DNA of 64,000 nucleotides from Pseudoalteromonas holothuriae (GCF_945859825.1 NZ_CAMAPC010000005.1:186001-250000), one strand, 5' to 3'. Positions 38,218 to 47,215 are shown, counted from the stretch's first letter. Made by a program: numbers and translations. Notes: generated by a model not told the origin, from the letters alone.

Positions 38218-38649
38218 TTACTTAGAGTGCCTTTGCATTTTACGGTTTTTTATTTTTGCGAGCTTTTCTCGTTGCTCCGGTGTAAGTACTTGCCATATTT
38301 GCTGCTTACTTTTTAATTTAGCCAGTAATGCATCATTTTTTACTCCACTGGTTTTTGAAATTAATGTTCGAGCCTGTTGCTCATCAAAATAATCGCTTTC
38401 AACTAAGGCTTTAAAATCACCTTGATGCTCACCTCGTACAGCTTTTAGCGCTTTCATTGCTCGCTTTTTCTCTGCAACAATTTTAGCTATTTTACTTTGT
38501 TGATCTTCGCTCAAATTTAGCTTATTTGCCGCTTTTGTTGATAATAAGAAATGTTCGCTGTGGTGCCTACCTTGACCTGCTTGGCTCAAGGCGCTAAAGA
38601 ATAAACTTGTGCTCAAAATTAATACTGCCACTGCTGATGTTGATTTCAT
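38218..38649 (-). CDS. CpxP/Spy-family periplasmic protein
   Basis: This 143-residue protein has a signal peptide (KSTSAVAVLILSTSLFFSALSQA) and an all-helical mature domain with two LTxxQ-like motifs, LNLSEDQQSKIA and LTPEQREKLA, that define the CpxP/Spy family. CpxP inhibits the CpxA sensor, while Spy is a chaperone. The divergent location from cpxR-cpxA, with CpxR half-sites between, supports a CpxP role. The C-terminus is very basic. Confidence 0.85.
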   Translation of the reverse strand: MKSTSAVAVLILSTSLFFSALSQAGQGRHHSEHFLLSTKAANKLNLSEDQQSKIAKIVAEKKRAMKALKAVRGEHQGDFKALVESDYFDEQQARTLISKTSGVKNDALLAKLKSKQQIWQVLTPEQREKLAKIKNRKMQRHSK

Positions 38650-38699
38650 GATATTGCCCTTTATATTAATGTGTTCCGTATTAGCTTAACCAGTTAGGT

Positions 38700-38736
38700 G
38701 CAAAGCAACGCAAAGCTATGTAAAGACTGTGTAAAG
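38700..38736. promoter_or_regulatory. Four tandem CpxR-like half-sites between the cpxP-like gene and cpxR
   Basis: GCAAAG (38700), GCAAAG (38710), GTAAAG (38720) and GTAAAG (38731) are spaced 10, 10 and 11 bases apart, about one helical turn. The last two form the CpxR consensus GTAAA-N6-GTAAA. This supports autoregulation of the divergent cpx genes. Confidence 0.7.
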
Positions 38737-38796
38737 ATCTGCAATTTAATATTTAGCAAGGTAAACTTGAGTTATGGACTATGAATGAATGTTGTT

Positions 38797-39483
38797 ATGA
38801 GTAAGCTGCTATTAATTGAAGACGACCACACATTAAGCGATTTATTATCGGAATACTTAACAGCTCAAGGCTGCGAGGTATTTCAAGCATACGACGGTGA
38901 GCAAGGGCTACTTTATGCAACCAACGAGCATTATGACGTGATTTTGTTAGATGTTATGCTGCCATTATTAGATGGCTTTGAAGTACTTAAAAAGCTTCGA
39001 GCAACCCACCTTACGCCCGTTATTATGCTTACAGCTAAAGGCGATGACTTTGACCGGATTTTTGGACTAGAACTCGGTGCTGACGATTATTTACCCAAAC
39101 CATTCAATCACCGTGAGCTGCTTGCCAGAATCCACGCAATTGGTCGACGTATTGATTACATTAAACAAGCCAGCAGTCAAACATCTGAGTTAACGCTTAA
39201 CAATGTCACATTAAATGAATTGGCCCGCAGGGTCTGTGTTTTTGAACATGAACTCACACTAACTGGCACTGAGTTTGCTGTGCTACATCAGTTGATGAAA
39301 CATGCTGGGCAAGTGGTCACAAAGGATACTATTAGCCAACATGTTTTAGGGCGCCGCTTAGCACCTTTTGATCGCTCCATTGATGTCCATGTTAGCAACT
39401 TACGCAAAAAAATAGCACGACATAATAATGCTAACTGCATTCAAACTATCCGAGGCAGTGGCTATGTTTTTTTGGCGCAATAA
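38797..39483 (+). CDS. cpxR: Envelope-stress response regulator CpxR
   Basis: This encodes about 228 residues from MSKLLLIEDD; an in-frame ATG at 38785 is an alternative. The receiver domain has the acidic pair EDD, the phosphorylated Asp in ILLDVMLP and the Lys in LPKPF. The C-terminal winged helix is OmpR-type (VTKDTISQHVLGRRLAPFDRSIDVHVSNLRKKI). The RRLAPFDRSIDVH sequence is characteristic of CpxR. It controls envelope-protein quality genes after phosphorylation by CpxA. Confidence 0.9.
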   Translation: MSKLLLIEDDHTLSDLLSEYLTAQGCEVFQAYDGEQGLLYATNEHYDVILLDVMLPLLDGFEVLKKLRATHLTPVIMLTAKGDDFDRIFGLELGADDYLPKPFNHRELLARIHAIGRRIDYIKQASSQTSELTLNNVTLNELARRVCVFEHELTLTGTEFAVLHQLMKHAGQVVTKDTISQHVLGRRLAPFDRSIDVHVSNLRKKIARHNNANCIQTIRGSGYVFLAQ

Positions 39484-39487
39484 AGTA

Positions 39488-40876
39488 ATGCTAAAAGAAA
39501 AGTTCAGCAATTTTAAGTTCAGACCTTCAGGCCTATTTTTCCAAGCTTTTTTAAGCTTTTGGCTGACCATTATAAGCATTTTGTTATTATTGGTAGCGCT
39601 TAGTCAGCTACAACCAGAACAATTAGAAAGTAAACCCTTAAAAGGTAAATTGCGTGATACGATGATTCACCTACGCCACAACATAGAGCGATTAGTTAAC
39701 GTTAAACAAAAACCGCTTATGAAAGTAATTACACATTCGCGCTTTAACCAACATAAATGGTTGTATTTAGTTCATGAAAATATAGAACAAAGTATCAGTT
39801 CAACCCCAAACAAGTATGATTTAGACCTTTCTTTGCTGCATTTTAACACCACCAGCGAGCCGCTATTTATCGCAACTGAACGCTACTTTGCTTATGGCCC
39901 TTTTCCTATTTCATTAGAGGGTCAACAATACCAAATGTATCAGATTAAGCCTTTGCGTGAGTCACCTTGGTTAATGCGCATCAAAATGCTACCGTTCTGG
40001 CTAAAAGCAATTGCAGTATTATTACCATCCATATTGCTGAGTATTGTATTTAGCCGCCGCCTAGTTGCACCATTGAATGCGCTTGGGCGCAGCGCCAATA
40101 AACTCGCCTTAGGTGAATTAGCCGCGCGCGTTAATATACCCAAACACCGCCATGATGAAATAACCACTTTAATGCACGACTTTAACCATATGGCAGATAA
40201 GTTAGAGCAGAGCGTAAATACACATAAGCAACTACTAGCTGATGTATCACATGAACTTCGCTCACCTTTAACACGGTTAACTCTTGCCAATGCTTTAGCG
40301 CAAGAGCATGCGAGCGAGCACCTACTAACTTACTTAACTCGGATTGAAAAAGAAGCCCATTGCTTAGATAAAATGCTTGCCGATATTCTTACCCTATCTA
40401 GATTAGAACATAACCAACAAAACCTACAATTACAACAATTAAGCTTAGCAACATTATTAGATAACTTGTTACTCGATGCGCAATTTGAAACCGAGCAACG
40501 CCATAAAGTATTAAATATTGCGAAAGTGCCTGTGATGTCACTCATGTGTAATGGCCAATTACTCAGTAGTGCCGTTGAAAATGTTCTACGTAACGCCATC
40601 AAGTATGCGAATCAACAAATCGACCTCTCATTTTCGATAACTAAAAAGTCCTTGGTGCTGGTAATTCGTGATGATGGTGAGGGTGTATCGGATGCATCAC
40701 TTAAGCAGCTTTGCCAACCATTTTTTCGTACTAGCCAATCAAGAAACAGAGACAGTGGTGGTATTGGCCTTGGTTTAGCCATTGCTAAACGTGCAGTTTT
40801 CGCGCACCATGGTACTTTAGAATTTGAACACAACCAGCCGCAAGGTTTGACTGTCACAATTACATTACCTATATGA
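39488..40876 (+). CDS. cpxA: Sensor histidine kinase CpxA
   Basis: This encodes about 462 residues from the ATG at 39488; an in-frame ATG at 39464 would overlap cpxR. It has two membrane segments (about residues 16-40 and 170-188) around a periplasmic sensor, a HAMP domain, the HisKA motif DVSHELRSP with phospho-acceptor H255, and the ATPase boxes NAIKYA, DDGEGV and GGIGLGLAIA. It phosphorylates CpxR when envelope proteins misfold. Its stop codon overlaps the start of the lysophospholipase gene by four bases (ATGA). Confidence 0.9.
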   Translation: MLKEKFSNFKFRPSGLFFQAFLSFWLTIISILLLLVALSQLQPEQLESKPLKGKLRDTMIHLRHNIERLVNVKQKPLMKVITHSRFNQHKWLYLVHENIEQSISSTPNKYDLDLSLLHFNTTSEPLFIATERYFAYGPFPISLEGQQYQMYQIKPLRESPWLMRIKMLPFWLKAIAVLLPSILLSIVFSRRLVAPLNALGRSANKLALGELAARVNIPKHRHDEITTLMHDFNHMADKLEQSVNTHKQLLADVSHELRSPLTRLTLANALAQEHASEHLLTYLTRIEKEAHCLDKMLADILTLSRLEHNQQNLQLQQLSLATLLDNLLLDAQFETEQRHKVLNIAKVPVMSLMCNGQLLSSAVENVLRNAIKYANQQIDLSFSITKKSLVLVIRDDGEGVSDASLKQLCQPFFRTSQSRNRDSGGIGLGLAIAKRAVFAHHGTLEFEHNQPQGLTVTITLPI

Positions 40877-41841
40877 ATTTTTATAGTAACAGTGCGCAAT
40901 TAGCACAACACAATAGTGCGATAAAGCAACACTGGCTGCATTGCCAACAAGGCTACTTTAATGGCTCAAATGGACGGCTGTTTTATGCTTATCATATTCC
41001 TAAAACAGCAAATTACAGTGTTGTTATAGTCAATGGCCGAATTGAATCTGCGTGGAAGTATCAAGAATTGATGTGGGAGTTGGCAAAAAACAATATCGCA
41101 GTTTTTACCTATGATCATATTGGACAAGGGCTATCTGAGCGCTTGCTAACCAATCCACATGTCGGGCATGTAACTCAATTTTCAAATTATGCTGATGACC
41201 TCAATACTTTTATCACCAACCTTGTGATGCCCCAACAAAAAGGGCCACTATTTATGCTTAGTCATTCAATGGGGGCAGCTATTAGTTGTGATTACTTATC
41301 ACGTTACCCAAGTACCATCAGTGGCGCTTTTTTATCTGCACCAATGTTTGATATTTACACCCATAATATCCCCTATCGCCTTGCTACATGGGTTGCAAAA
41401 ATAGCGTGCTGGTTAGGGCTTAGTAAGCGTTACGCATTTGGCCAAAGTAACTACGTGAATACACCGTATCACGAAAACCAATTAACTCACTGCCCGACTC
41501 GTTATCAACGTTTTCGCGCTTTATATCAAAGCGAAGCCGAATTATGCTTAGGTGGCGTGAGCTTTGGATGGCTAAACCAAACATTTCGCTTTATCGCAAA
41601 CCTACCCGATTTAAAAATTCAAACGCCTTTATTTATTGCCAGTGCTGAGCAAGATGAAGTCGTCAACAATCATGCTCAAATTCGTTTTTCTCACGCTCAT
41701 CCAAACGCAAACCTTAAGGTATTTTCAGGTGCAAAACATGAACTATTGTGCGAAAAAGATGAAATTCGCCATGCTGTGCTTAGCGAATTCTATCAGTTTT
41801 GTGATAGCTTGGGGTTAACTGCCAAAGACACAGGGTCTTGA
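40873..41841 (+). CDS. pldB: Alpha/beta hydrolase, lysophospholipase (PldB-like)
   Basis: This 322-residue alpha/beta hydrolase has a nucleophile elbow LSHSMGAA (S132; the first Gly of GxSxG is Ser), a catalytic acid in SAEQDEVV and the His in GAKHELL. The pattern YFNGSNGRLFYAYHIP and FTYDHIGQGLSER fits lysophospholipase L2 / monoacylglycerol lipase. The start overlaps the cpxA stop codon, so it is translationally coupled to an envelope-stress sensor. Its last 49 bases overlap the convergent fieF coding end. Confidence 0.8.
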   Translation: MNFYSNSAQLAQHNSAIKQHWLHCQQGYFNGSNGRLFYAYHIPKTANYSVVIVNGRIESAWKYQELMWELAKNNIAVFTYDHIGQGLSERLLTNPHVGHVTQFSNYADDLNTFITNLVMPQQKGPLFMLSHSMGAAISCDYLSRYPSTISGAFLSAPMFDIYTHNIPYRLATWVAKIACWLGLSKRYAFGQSNYVNTPYHENQLTHCPTRYQRFRALYQSEAELCLGGVSFGWLNQTFRFIANLPDLKIQTPLFIASAEQDEVVNNHAQIRFSHAHPNANLKVFSGAKHELLCEKDEIRHAVLSEFYQFCDSLGLTAKDTGS

Positions 41842-42692
41842 TGTATTAATATATCCAGCTCACCTTCAAAAGCTTGTTGGATCATCGCCACGACATCATC
41901 ACTAACCGTATGTGCTCGCATCAACGGCATATCATCATCTAACTCCAAGTGCAGCTGAATAAACTTAACCTTGCCACTTTGTCTAGTACGCAAGTCGTGC
42001 ACACCATAAACATCATCATGACTCGACGCTAACATAATAATATCGGCTTTTTCATCATCTGGAAGTTCTTTATCCATCAAATGAGCTGCGCTTTCTTTGG
42101 CAATATCCCAACAGTTATAGAGCAAATAACCTGCCACGCCAATAGCAAAGATAGGGTCAGCATAAATAACACCATAATAAGACAGTAAAATAGCCAGTAA
42201 TACGGCAATATTGAGTAAAATATCCCCTTTATAATGTAATGAATCGGCTTTAACAGCAATTGATTGAGTACGTTTTACTACTTGAAACTGCACCATAACC
42301 ACCAAAAGCGTACACACAATAGCAAACAAACTAACCCAGACTCCTAACAATGAGTGCTTTAGCACCACAGGGTTAATGAGACGCTCAATACCGTGAAAAG
42401 CCAACAAACATGCTGAACCTGCAATAAATGCAGCTTGTCCGAGCCCAGCAAGTGCTTCAGCCTTACCATGGCCAAAACGATGGTCATCATCGGCAGGTCG
42501 TAACGCATAACTTAGCACTAAAAAGCTCATCAAAGATGCGCTAATATCTAACAAAGAGTCAGTAAGTGACCCCAGCATAGCGGCACTACCTGAAGATAAC
42601 CACGCCCAGCATTTAGTAACGATCATCAAACCGACCATCAGCATGGTAAATAAACTCGAAAAACGCACTAACTGCGCATAACTTAGCTTCAC
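41793..42692 (-). CDS. fieF: Cation diffusion facilitator FieF (iron/zinc efflux)
   Basis: This 299-residue CDF transporter has six membrane segments and the metal-site motifs DSLLDIS (TM2) and the paired DSLHYKGD (TM5), followed by a cytoplasmic dimerisation domain with HDVYGVHDLRTR and HLELDDDMP. FieF exports Fe(II) and Zn(II) using the proton gradient. Its neighbourhood (cpx genes beside fieF) is the same as in E. coli. It overlaps the convergent pldB end by 49 bases, and a possible CpxR box lies upstream. Confidence 0.92.
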   Translation of the reverse strand: MKLSYAQLVRFSSLFTMLMVGLMIVTKCWAWLSSGSAAMLGSLTDSLLDISASLMSFLVLSYALRPADDDHRFGHGKAEALAGLGQAAFIAGSACLLAFHGIERLINPVVLKHSLLGVWVSLFAIVCTLLVVMVQFQVVKRTQSIAVKADSLHYKGDILLNIAVLLAILLSYYGVIYADPIFAIGVAGYLLYNCWDIAKESAAHLMDKELPDDEKADIIMLASSHDDVYGVHDLRTRQSGKVKFIQLHLELDDDMPLMRAHTVSDDVVAMIQQAFEGELDILIHQDPVSLAVNPKLSQN

Positions 42693-43015
42693 ACTTCCCT
42701 CACAGTCTTAATGTTTCATACCTGTTTGCTTAATTAAGTGCGTTTAAATGATGCAAGTAAGTAAAGCCCGTAACAAGGTAAAAATTGCTATTCATTTGTT
42801 CTAAAAATAATTTTTTGCCGTAATTAAAAAAGCAATCCTCTCCTACACATGGAGCTAGTATTAAAATAGATTAGTCTTAAATAATTTCAACAGTGTACAG
42901 TTTACTGAAATGAAGTGAAATATTGATGACATATAAAGCACAAAACCTCTTCTAAATTTTCCCAAATATGGTGTCATTTAGTTATACTGAACACTGAAAA
43001 GTTTTCGAGATGATT
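42693..43015. other. Intergenic region between divergent fieF and trmL
   Basis: 323 AT-rich bases with no credible gene. A TATACT box near 42984-42989 may be the -10 of trmL, with a weak -35. GTAAA-type repeats lie at 42761-42782 (separate entry). Confidence 0.5.
42761..42782. promoter_or_regulatory. Candidate CpxR box upstream of fieF
   Basis: GTAAA, GCCC, GTAAC, AAG, GTAAA lies 69-90 bases before the fieF start. GTAAA-N4-GTAAC differs from the CpxR consensus by one base. The orientation is opposite to fieF, so the call is tentative. Confidence 0.4.
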
Positions 43016-43480
43016 ATGTTAGATATTGTACTTTACCAACCTGAGATCCCTCCTAATACGGGAAACATCATTCGCTTGTGTGCCAACACGGGGTACGCAT
43101 TACACCTGATAGAGCCACTGGGTTTTGATTGGGATGACAAACGCGTAAAACGTGCAGGCTTAGACTATCATGAGTTTAGCCACGTAAAACGTCACGCTTC
43201 GTTTGATGATTACCTAAAAGCATGTCAGCCAAAACGCATATTTGCCTGTACAACGAAGGGCACTAAATATCACCATCAGCCACAATACCAAGTAGGAGAT
43301 TGTTTGCTTTTTGGTCCAGAAACACGCGGCCTACCGGAGGATATTATTTTCTCATTACCAGAAGATCAGCGCCTGCGTATTCCTATGAAAGCAGATAGCC
43401 GAAGTATGAACCTATCAAATGCGGTTGCGGTATTTGTTTATGAGTCTTGGCGTCAATTAGATTTTGCAGACTCGATATAA
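43016..43480 (+). CDS. trmL: tRNA (cytidine/uridine-2'-O)-methyltransferase TrmL
   Basis: This encodes 154 residues from [20 protein letters not shown], the same start as E. coli TrmL; another ATG lies six bases upstream. It is a SPOUT enzyme with the knotted SAM site in [11 protein letters not shown] and [19 protein letters not shown]. It methylates the wobble ribose of leucine tRNAs. It stands alone, divergent from fieF. Confidence 0.96.
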   Translation: MLDIVLYQPEIPPNTGNIIRLCANTGYALHLIEPLGFDWDDKRVKRAGLDYHEFSHVKRHASFDDYLKACQPKRIFACTTKGTKYHHQPQYQVGDCLLFGPETRGLPEDIIFSLPEDQRLRIPMKADSRSMNLSNAVAVFVYESWRQLDFADSI

Positions 43481-43493
43481 ACACACAGCTATA

Positions 43494-43535
43494 AAGTGAC
43501 CCACAAGAAGTACAAGAACTGTCTTTGGGTCACTT
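43494..43535. terminator. 10-bp inverted repeat between convergent trmL and the beta-barrel gene
   Basis: AAGTGACCCA and TGGGTCACTT pair perfectly across a 22-base loop. There is no long T-run. Confidence 0.5.
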
Positions 43536-43573
43536 CAATTTAACTATGCACTTAAGCACATGCTTTATGCAGT

Positions 43574-44335
43574 TTAAAAGTGAATTTCAACGCCTGCAAA
43601 AGGGCCTGACGCGTCTATATCGGTACTAATATCATCAACATCATCAAGCTCTAAAACCATAGAGCGATATCCAGCACGTAACGACACATCCATCGCTAAA
43701 CTGCCAATAACTTCCCATGCCACACCTATTTGATAATCTTGAATTTTACTATCATCAATTGCTAGCATACTGCCCTCTGCAAACACGCTAAACCCAGTCA
43801 TGGGCAAGCCTACTTGTGCACGTAAATAACCAAGGGGTACGATGCCTGAAAAATCACGTACTTCAGTTGTTGGCGTACCAGCTACTGTACCCTGTAACTG
43901 AATTGAACCATCAAACTGTTTAACATTTATACCAAAATCGAATGACACTAAATCATTATCAAAAACTTCATAATAAAGCGTGTAATCAACATGGTTTAAA
44001 TCAGTAACGGTGTTAGCCGTTGTTCCTACGGTAAAGTTCTTACCATCAAATTCAAAAGTTTCAGATAACGTTGTTGAACCATCAAGCTCCAACTCGGTGT
44101 AACGTAATTTTATATTGGGCACTAAAGGAATTGGGTGCTCCAATGCGGCATAGAAACTGGAGAAGGTTTTGTCATCAAAATTAAAAGATTGTGCATTGCC
44201 TTTTTCAGCAAAGTTACCTGAATTATCAGCCTGCCACCCTTCGGCTCCTAAATATAAGCCAAGTAACGTGTCTGCTTGTGCAACAGGTGCTAAACAAGCC
44301 ATCGACAGTGCGGCTGCGATACAGTACTTTTTCAT
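43574..44335 (-). CDS. Outer-membrane beta-barrel protein (TIGR04219-like)
   Basis: This 253-residue protein has a clear signal peptide (KKYCIAAALSMACLAPVAQA) and alternating beta strands ending in Phe (VEIHF), the outer-membrane insertion signal. From memory the start DTLLGLYLGAEGW fits the TIGR04219 family of small outer-membrane proteins in marine Gammaproteobacteria. The function is unknown. It starts three bases after the DUF2333 stop codon and is likely co-transcribed with that gene. Confidence 0.78.
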   Translation of the reverse strand: MKKYCIAAALSMACLAPVAQADTLLGLYLGAEGWQADNSGNFAEKGNAQSFNFDDKTFSSFYAALEHPIPLVPNIKLRYTELELDGSTTLSETFEFDGKNFTVGTTANTVTDLNHVDYTLYYEVFDNDLVSFDFGINVKQFDGSIQLQGTVAGTPTTEVRDFSGIVPLGYLRAQVGLPMTGFSVFAEGSMLAIDDSKIQDYQIGVAWEVIGSLAMDVSLRAGYRSMVLELDDVDDISTDIDASGPFAGVEIHF

Positions 44336-44338
44336 TTT

Positions 44339-45325
44339 TTATCCTTGCGCTAAAAGTTCACTGAGTTCAATAAGAGCTGCGTTTGCTCTTGATATGTAGT
44401 TTGCCATTACTAGCGAATGATTAGCAACCAATCCAAAGCCACTGCCGTTTAAAATTACCGGACTCCAAACAGTTTCTTGAGTTGCTTCAAGTTCACGAAT
44501 GATTTGTTGCAAGCTAACAGTTGCGTTCTTTTTCGCTAAAACATCAGAAAAATCATGCTCCACCGCTTTTAAAAAATGCAGCAATGCCCAGCTTGCACCT
44601 CTTGATTCATAAAATACGTCGTCAATTTTCCACCATGAAGTTTTTATTTCACTGTGGCTAGGCGCATAAGTGGCTTGATTAGCGGCACTATCGCCTGCTA
44701 AATCAGTATTCATTCGATCTTGCCCTACGCTTGCACTCAAACGCTGGCTAAGACTCCCTAAACGTTTTTCAGCTTCTTTGAGCCAACCTCTTAAGTTATC
44801 GGCTCTAGCGTAAAATTGACTGTCGCGTTCAGAAGTGCTGGCAATTTTAGCTCGATACTCTTTTAAGTAGTCAATGCCTGCCTGATACTCACCTTCTGCG
44901 CTAGGCCATGCCCAAGCCGTTGAACTGATATTAAATTGCGGCTGAGCCATCTTCAAAGCTTGGTGTTCTGTAGATTGTGATTGTGAACGGCTAAAATCTT
45001 TACGCATTGATAAAGCCAAATCTCTAATCATTTCCAGTGCGCCGTACTCCCAAGCAGGCATATTATCCATTATTACACTCGGCGGCAGCATATCGTTTGA
45101 TAAATAACCACCGGGCTTATTCAATAACGTTTCGCTCACACTAATTAATGTATTAGTTGTTACATAACCCGTCACTACTTGCTCATTATTGTTTTGTGCT
45201 TGCTGTGTGGCACGAGCCACAACATCAAATTTATCTGGCTCAACACTCCAATATATAGCCAGTAAATAACCTAAAAAAATAACAGCACCTAGTGCACCAA
45301 AAAACTTTCCTATGTGTTGCTGCAT
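44339..45325 (-). CDS. DUF2333 family inner-membrane protein
   Basis: This 328-residue protein has one N-terminal membrane anchor (about residues 8-28, GKFFGALGAVIFLGYLLAIYW in part) and a long helical periplasmic domain with PGGYLSNDMLPPSVIMDNMPAWEYGAL, which marks DUF2333. No function is established for the family. It lies between a copper chaperone gene upstream and an outer-membrane protein gene downstream, all in one direction. Confidence 0.85.
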   Translation of the reverse strand: MQQHIGKFFGALGAVIFLGYLLAIYWSVEPDKFDVVARATQQAQNNNEQVVTGYVTTNTLISVSETLLNKPGGYLSNDMLPPSVIMDNMPAWEYGALEMIRDLALSMRKDFSRSQSQSTEHQALKMAQPQFNISSTAWAWPSAEGEYQAGIDYLKEYRAKIASTSERDSQFYARADNLRGWLKEAEKRLGSLSQRLSASVGQDRMNTDLAGDSAANQATYAPSHSEIKTSWWKIDDVFYESRGASWALLHFLKAVEHDFSDVLAKKNATVSLQQIIRELEATQETVWSPVILNGSGFGLVANHSLVMANYISRANAALIELSELLAQG

Positions 45326-45333
45326 AACGGCTC

Positions 45334-45846
45334 CTAATGATGTTTATGTTGTGAGTGGTCATGCCCTTGTTGACTCATTTCATCACGTAAAGAGACAACT
45401 TTAATTGGGCTTTGTAGTTGCTCACCGTTTGCGAAGTATAACGTTAAAGTGAGCTTATCACCTTTTTTAAGGTGTTCAGCCGGGTCAAATGCCATTAAGT
45501 GATAACCACCGGGTTGAAAGTTGATAGTTTTATGTGCAAAAAGCGTTAACTCATTCACTTGCTGCATGCGCATCATACCCTCTGTATGAATATGCTCATG
45601 AATTTCGACTCGACCTATTTTGGAAATGGTGGCTTTTTTTAACACTCTAGTTTTATCAGAGTGATTAGCTACAGAGAAATAAGCCGCGGTAGATTTGGCC
45701 GCGGGTATAAACTGACGAATGTAAGCATCGCTGAGTTGTAAATCTGACTCATTATGTTGGTGCGCTCCTTCTTGCTCGGCACGAGCTAAATACGGGATAC
45801 TAACAACTAACACTACCGCAAACGCACCTAGATATTTTAAGAACAT
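45334..45846 (-). CDS. PCu(A)C-family periplasmic copper chaperone
   Basis: This encodes about 170 residues from MFLKYLGAF, which follows an AAGGAAAG ribosome site; a longer frame upstream is unlikely. A signal peptide ending LARA is followed by the copper motif: H in EIHEHIHTEG, M in MMRMQQV and the H-L-M of GGYHLMAF. The C-terminal tail is His-rich (GHDHSQHKHH). PCu(A)C proteins deliver Cu(I) to the CuA centre of cytochrome oxidase or serve copper homeostasis. No oxidase gene is nearby, so the client is open. Confidence 0.88.
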   Translation of the reverse strand: MFLKYLGAFAVVLVVSIPYLARAEQEGAHQHNESDLQLSDAYIRQFIPAAKSTAAYFSVANHSDKTRVLKKATISKIGRVEIHEHIHTEGMMRMQQVNELTLFAHKTINFQPGGYHLMAFDPAEHLKKGDKLTLTLYFANGEQLQSPIKVVSLRDEMSQQGHDHSQHKHH

Positions 45847-45930
45847 ATACTTTCCTTGAAAATAGCAATAACTGCTTAAATCATAACATGAATTAAGCAG
45901 TTGCGCGCCAACCATTAAGACTGAAATGTG

Positions 45931-46254
45931 TTAATAACTAGAGGCAGGTTCCATCACTAACCAGCCAACTCCTACCAGAAGTAATAGTGGAAAAACAATA
46001 ACAATGGAGTTAAATAGAAGCGCTAACACTAGCCCAATGAGCACCACTAATATCGCACCAATTAACCCCATTCCCAGCAACGCGACCACCGCAATAAAAG
46101 CGATAATACCGATGAGTACCGTAAATAACTCCATCCCAACCCAGCTTAACTGCAGCACGAAATCAGGTACACTCAACCATGCTAAGGGCGAATTAAGCCA
46201 AGAGAGCGTTGAGCAAACTAACAGAGCGATAAGTACTAGAAATGCGGTTTTCAT
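45931..46254 (-). CDS. Small polytopic membrane protein of the psp operon
   Basis: This 107-residue, very hydrophobic protein has a signal-like first segment and about three further membrane helices (ELFTVLIGIIAFIAVVALL, LIGAILVVLIGLVLALLF, IVIVFPLLLLVGVGWLV). It starts 14 bases after pspC with its own AGGAG site, so it is the third gene of a pspA-pspC operon. PspB, PspD or PspG could be in this position, but the sequence matches none that I know. A membrane-stress role is inferred from the operon. Confidence 0.75.
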   Translation of the reverse strand: MKTAFLVLIALLVCSTLSWLNSPLAWLSVPDFVLQLSWVGMELFTVLIGIIAFIAVVALLGMGLIGAILVVLIGLVLALLFNSIVIVFPLLLLVGVGWLVMEPASSY

Positions 46255-46268
46255 AATATACTCTCCTA

Positions 46269-46472
46269 TTAAGCCTTACTCGGTAATACTGCGTATGAAA
46301 TACCGTATGCTAAAGCCGTAAACAACGGAAACTTCAAAAAAAGCAATACCGTTAAAACACGAGTCAGCCAAATTGGAATATCAAAGTGCAGTCCGATACC
46401 TGCACATACTCCCGCCAGTTTTTTATTTCGTAAATCACGAAAGCATGCTTTTTTGTGTTGGTAAATACTCAT
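46269..46472 (-). CDS. pspC: PspC-domain protein
   Basis: This 67-residue protein has the PspC pattern: FRDLRNKKLAGVCAGIGLHFDIPIWLTRVL followed by a membrane helix. PspC senses membrane stress and recruits PspA to the inner membrane in E. coli. A strong AAGGAG site lies before the ATG. It is short compared with enteric PspC (about 119 residues) and lacks the C-terminal extension, as in many stand-alone PspC domains. Confidence 0.88.
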   Translation of the reverse strand: MSIYQHKKACFRDLRNKKLAGVCAGIGLHFDIPIWLTRVLTVLLFLKFPLFTALAYGISYAVLPSKA

Positions 46473-46482
46473 TATTTACTCC

Positions 46483-47160
46483 TTAGGCACCAACTGGTGC
46501 ACTGGTGCTTTGCATTTTCTGTTTAAGGCTGGCAAGTGCCGAGTTAATTTTTTCATCACGTTCAAACGCTTCAAACTGCTGTGCCGTTGCGCTTTGACCT
46601 AGTTCATAGCTTTCTACCTGAGCCTCTATACGCTCCACCTTATGCTCAAGTTCATCAAAACGTGACAGTACGTTTTCAACATCTTGTTTATTCAATGTAC
46701 TACGTACTTTGATACGCGCATTGGCCGTTCGGTCTGCACGCAATAACTGCTGTTGCTTGGCTTTGAGTGTTTGAATTTTACTGGCTAACTTATCTGCATC
46801 AACCCGCAATTTAGTGAGCGTTTCATCTAGCGTTTGTTTTTGATCCATTAATGATTGCTGAGCATCGGCTAACTTTTGTTTTTCACATAAAGCGGCCTTG
46901 GCTAAGTCTTCACGATCTTTATGCAACGCATGCTCTGCTTTTTGTTGCCATACTTCTATTTGCTTAGCTTGGTTAGCTTGACGACGTTCTAAGGCTTTTT
47001 GTTCACAGATAATGGCTGCTGCGGTACTACGACATTCACTTAACGCGTCACTGAGTTCAATAACTAACTGCGCGGCAAGCTTTTGCGGGTCTTCTGCTTT
47101 ATCTAAAAATGCGTTTACTTCAGATTTTATCAAGTCTTCAATTCGGTTAATTAAGGCCAT
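46483..47160 (-). CDS. pspA: Phage-shock protein A (PspA/IM30 family)
   Basis: This 225-residue, almost wholly helical coiled-coil protein has the PspA start ALINRIEDLIKSEVNAFLDKAEDPQKLAAQL. It is an ESCRT-III-like protein that coats and repairs the inner membrane and in enterics also represses PspF. It heads an operon with pspC and a membrane protein. A near-consensus sigma-54 promoter lies 41-55 bases upstream. pspF is not adjacent; it may lie elsewhere in the genome. Confidence 0.92.
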   Translation of the reverse strand: MALINRIEDLIKSEVNAFLDKAEDPQKLAAQLVIELSDALSECRSTAAAIICEQKALERRQANQAKQIEVWQQKAEHALHKDREDLAKAALCEKQKLADAQQSLMDQKQTLDETLTKLRVDADKLASKIQTLKAKQQQLLRADRTANARIKVRSTLNKQDVENVLSRFDELEHKVERIEAQVESYELGQSATAQQFEAFERDEKINSALASLKQKMQSTSAPVGA

Positions 47161-47200
47161 GTTGTGCTCCTTTGCATTGGCGTTGGTTTAACTTCTTATT

Positions 47201-47215
47201 CCAAGCTTTGTGCCA
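47201..47215 (-). promoter_or_regulatory. Sigma-54-like promoter of the psp operon
   Basis: On the minus strand TGGCAC, five bases (AAAGC), TTGG matches the -24/-12 consensus TGGCAC-N5-TTGC except for the last base. It is 41 bases upstream of pspA. In enterics psp operons depend on sigma-54 and PspF. Confidence 0.6.
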
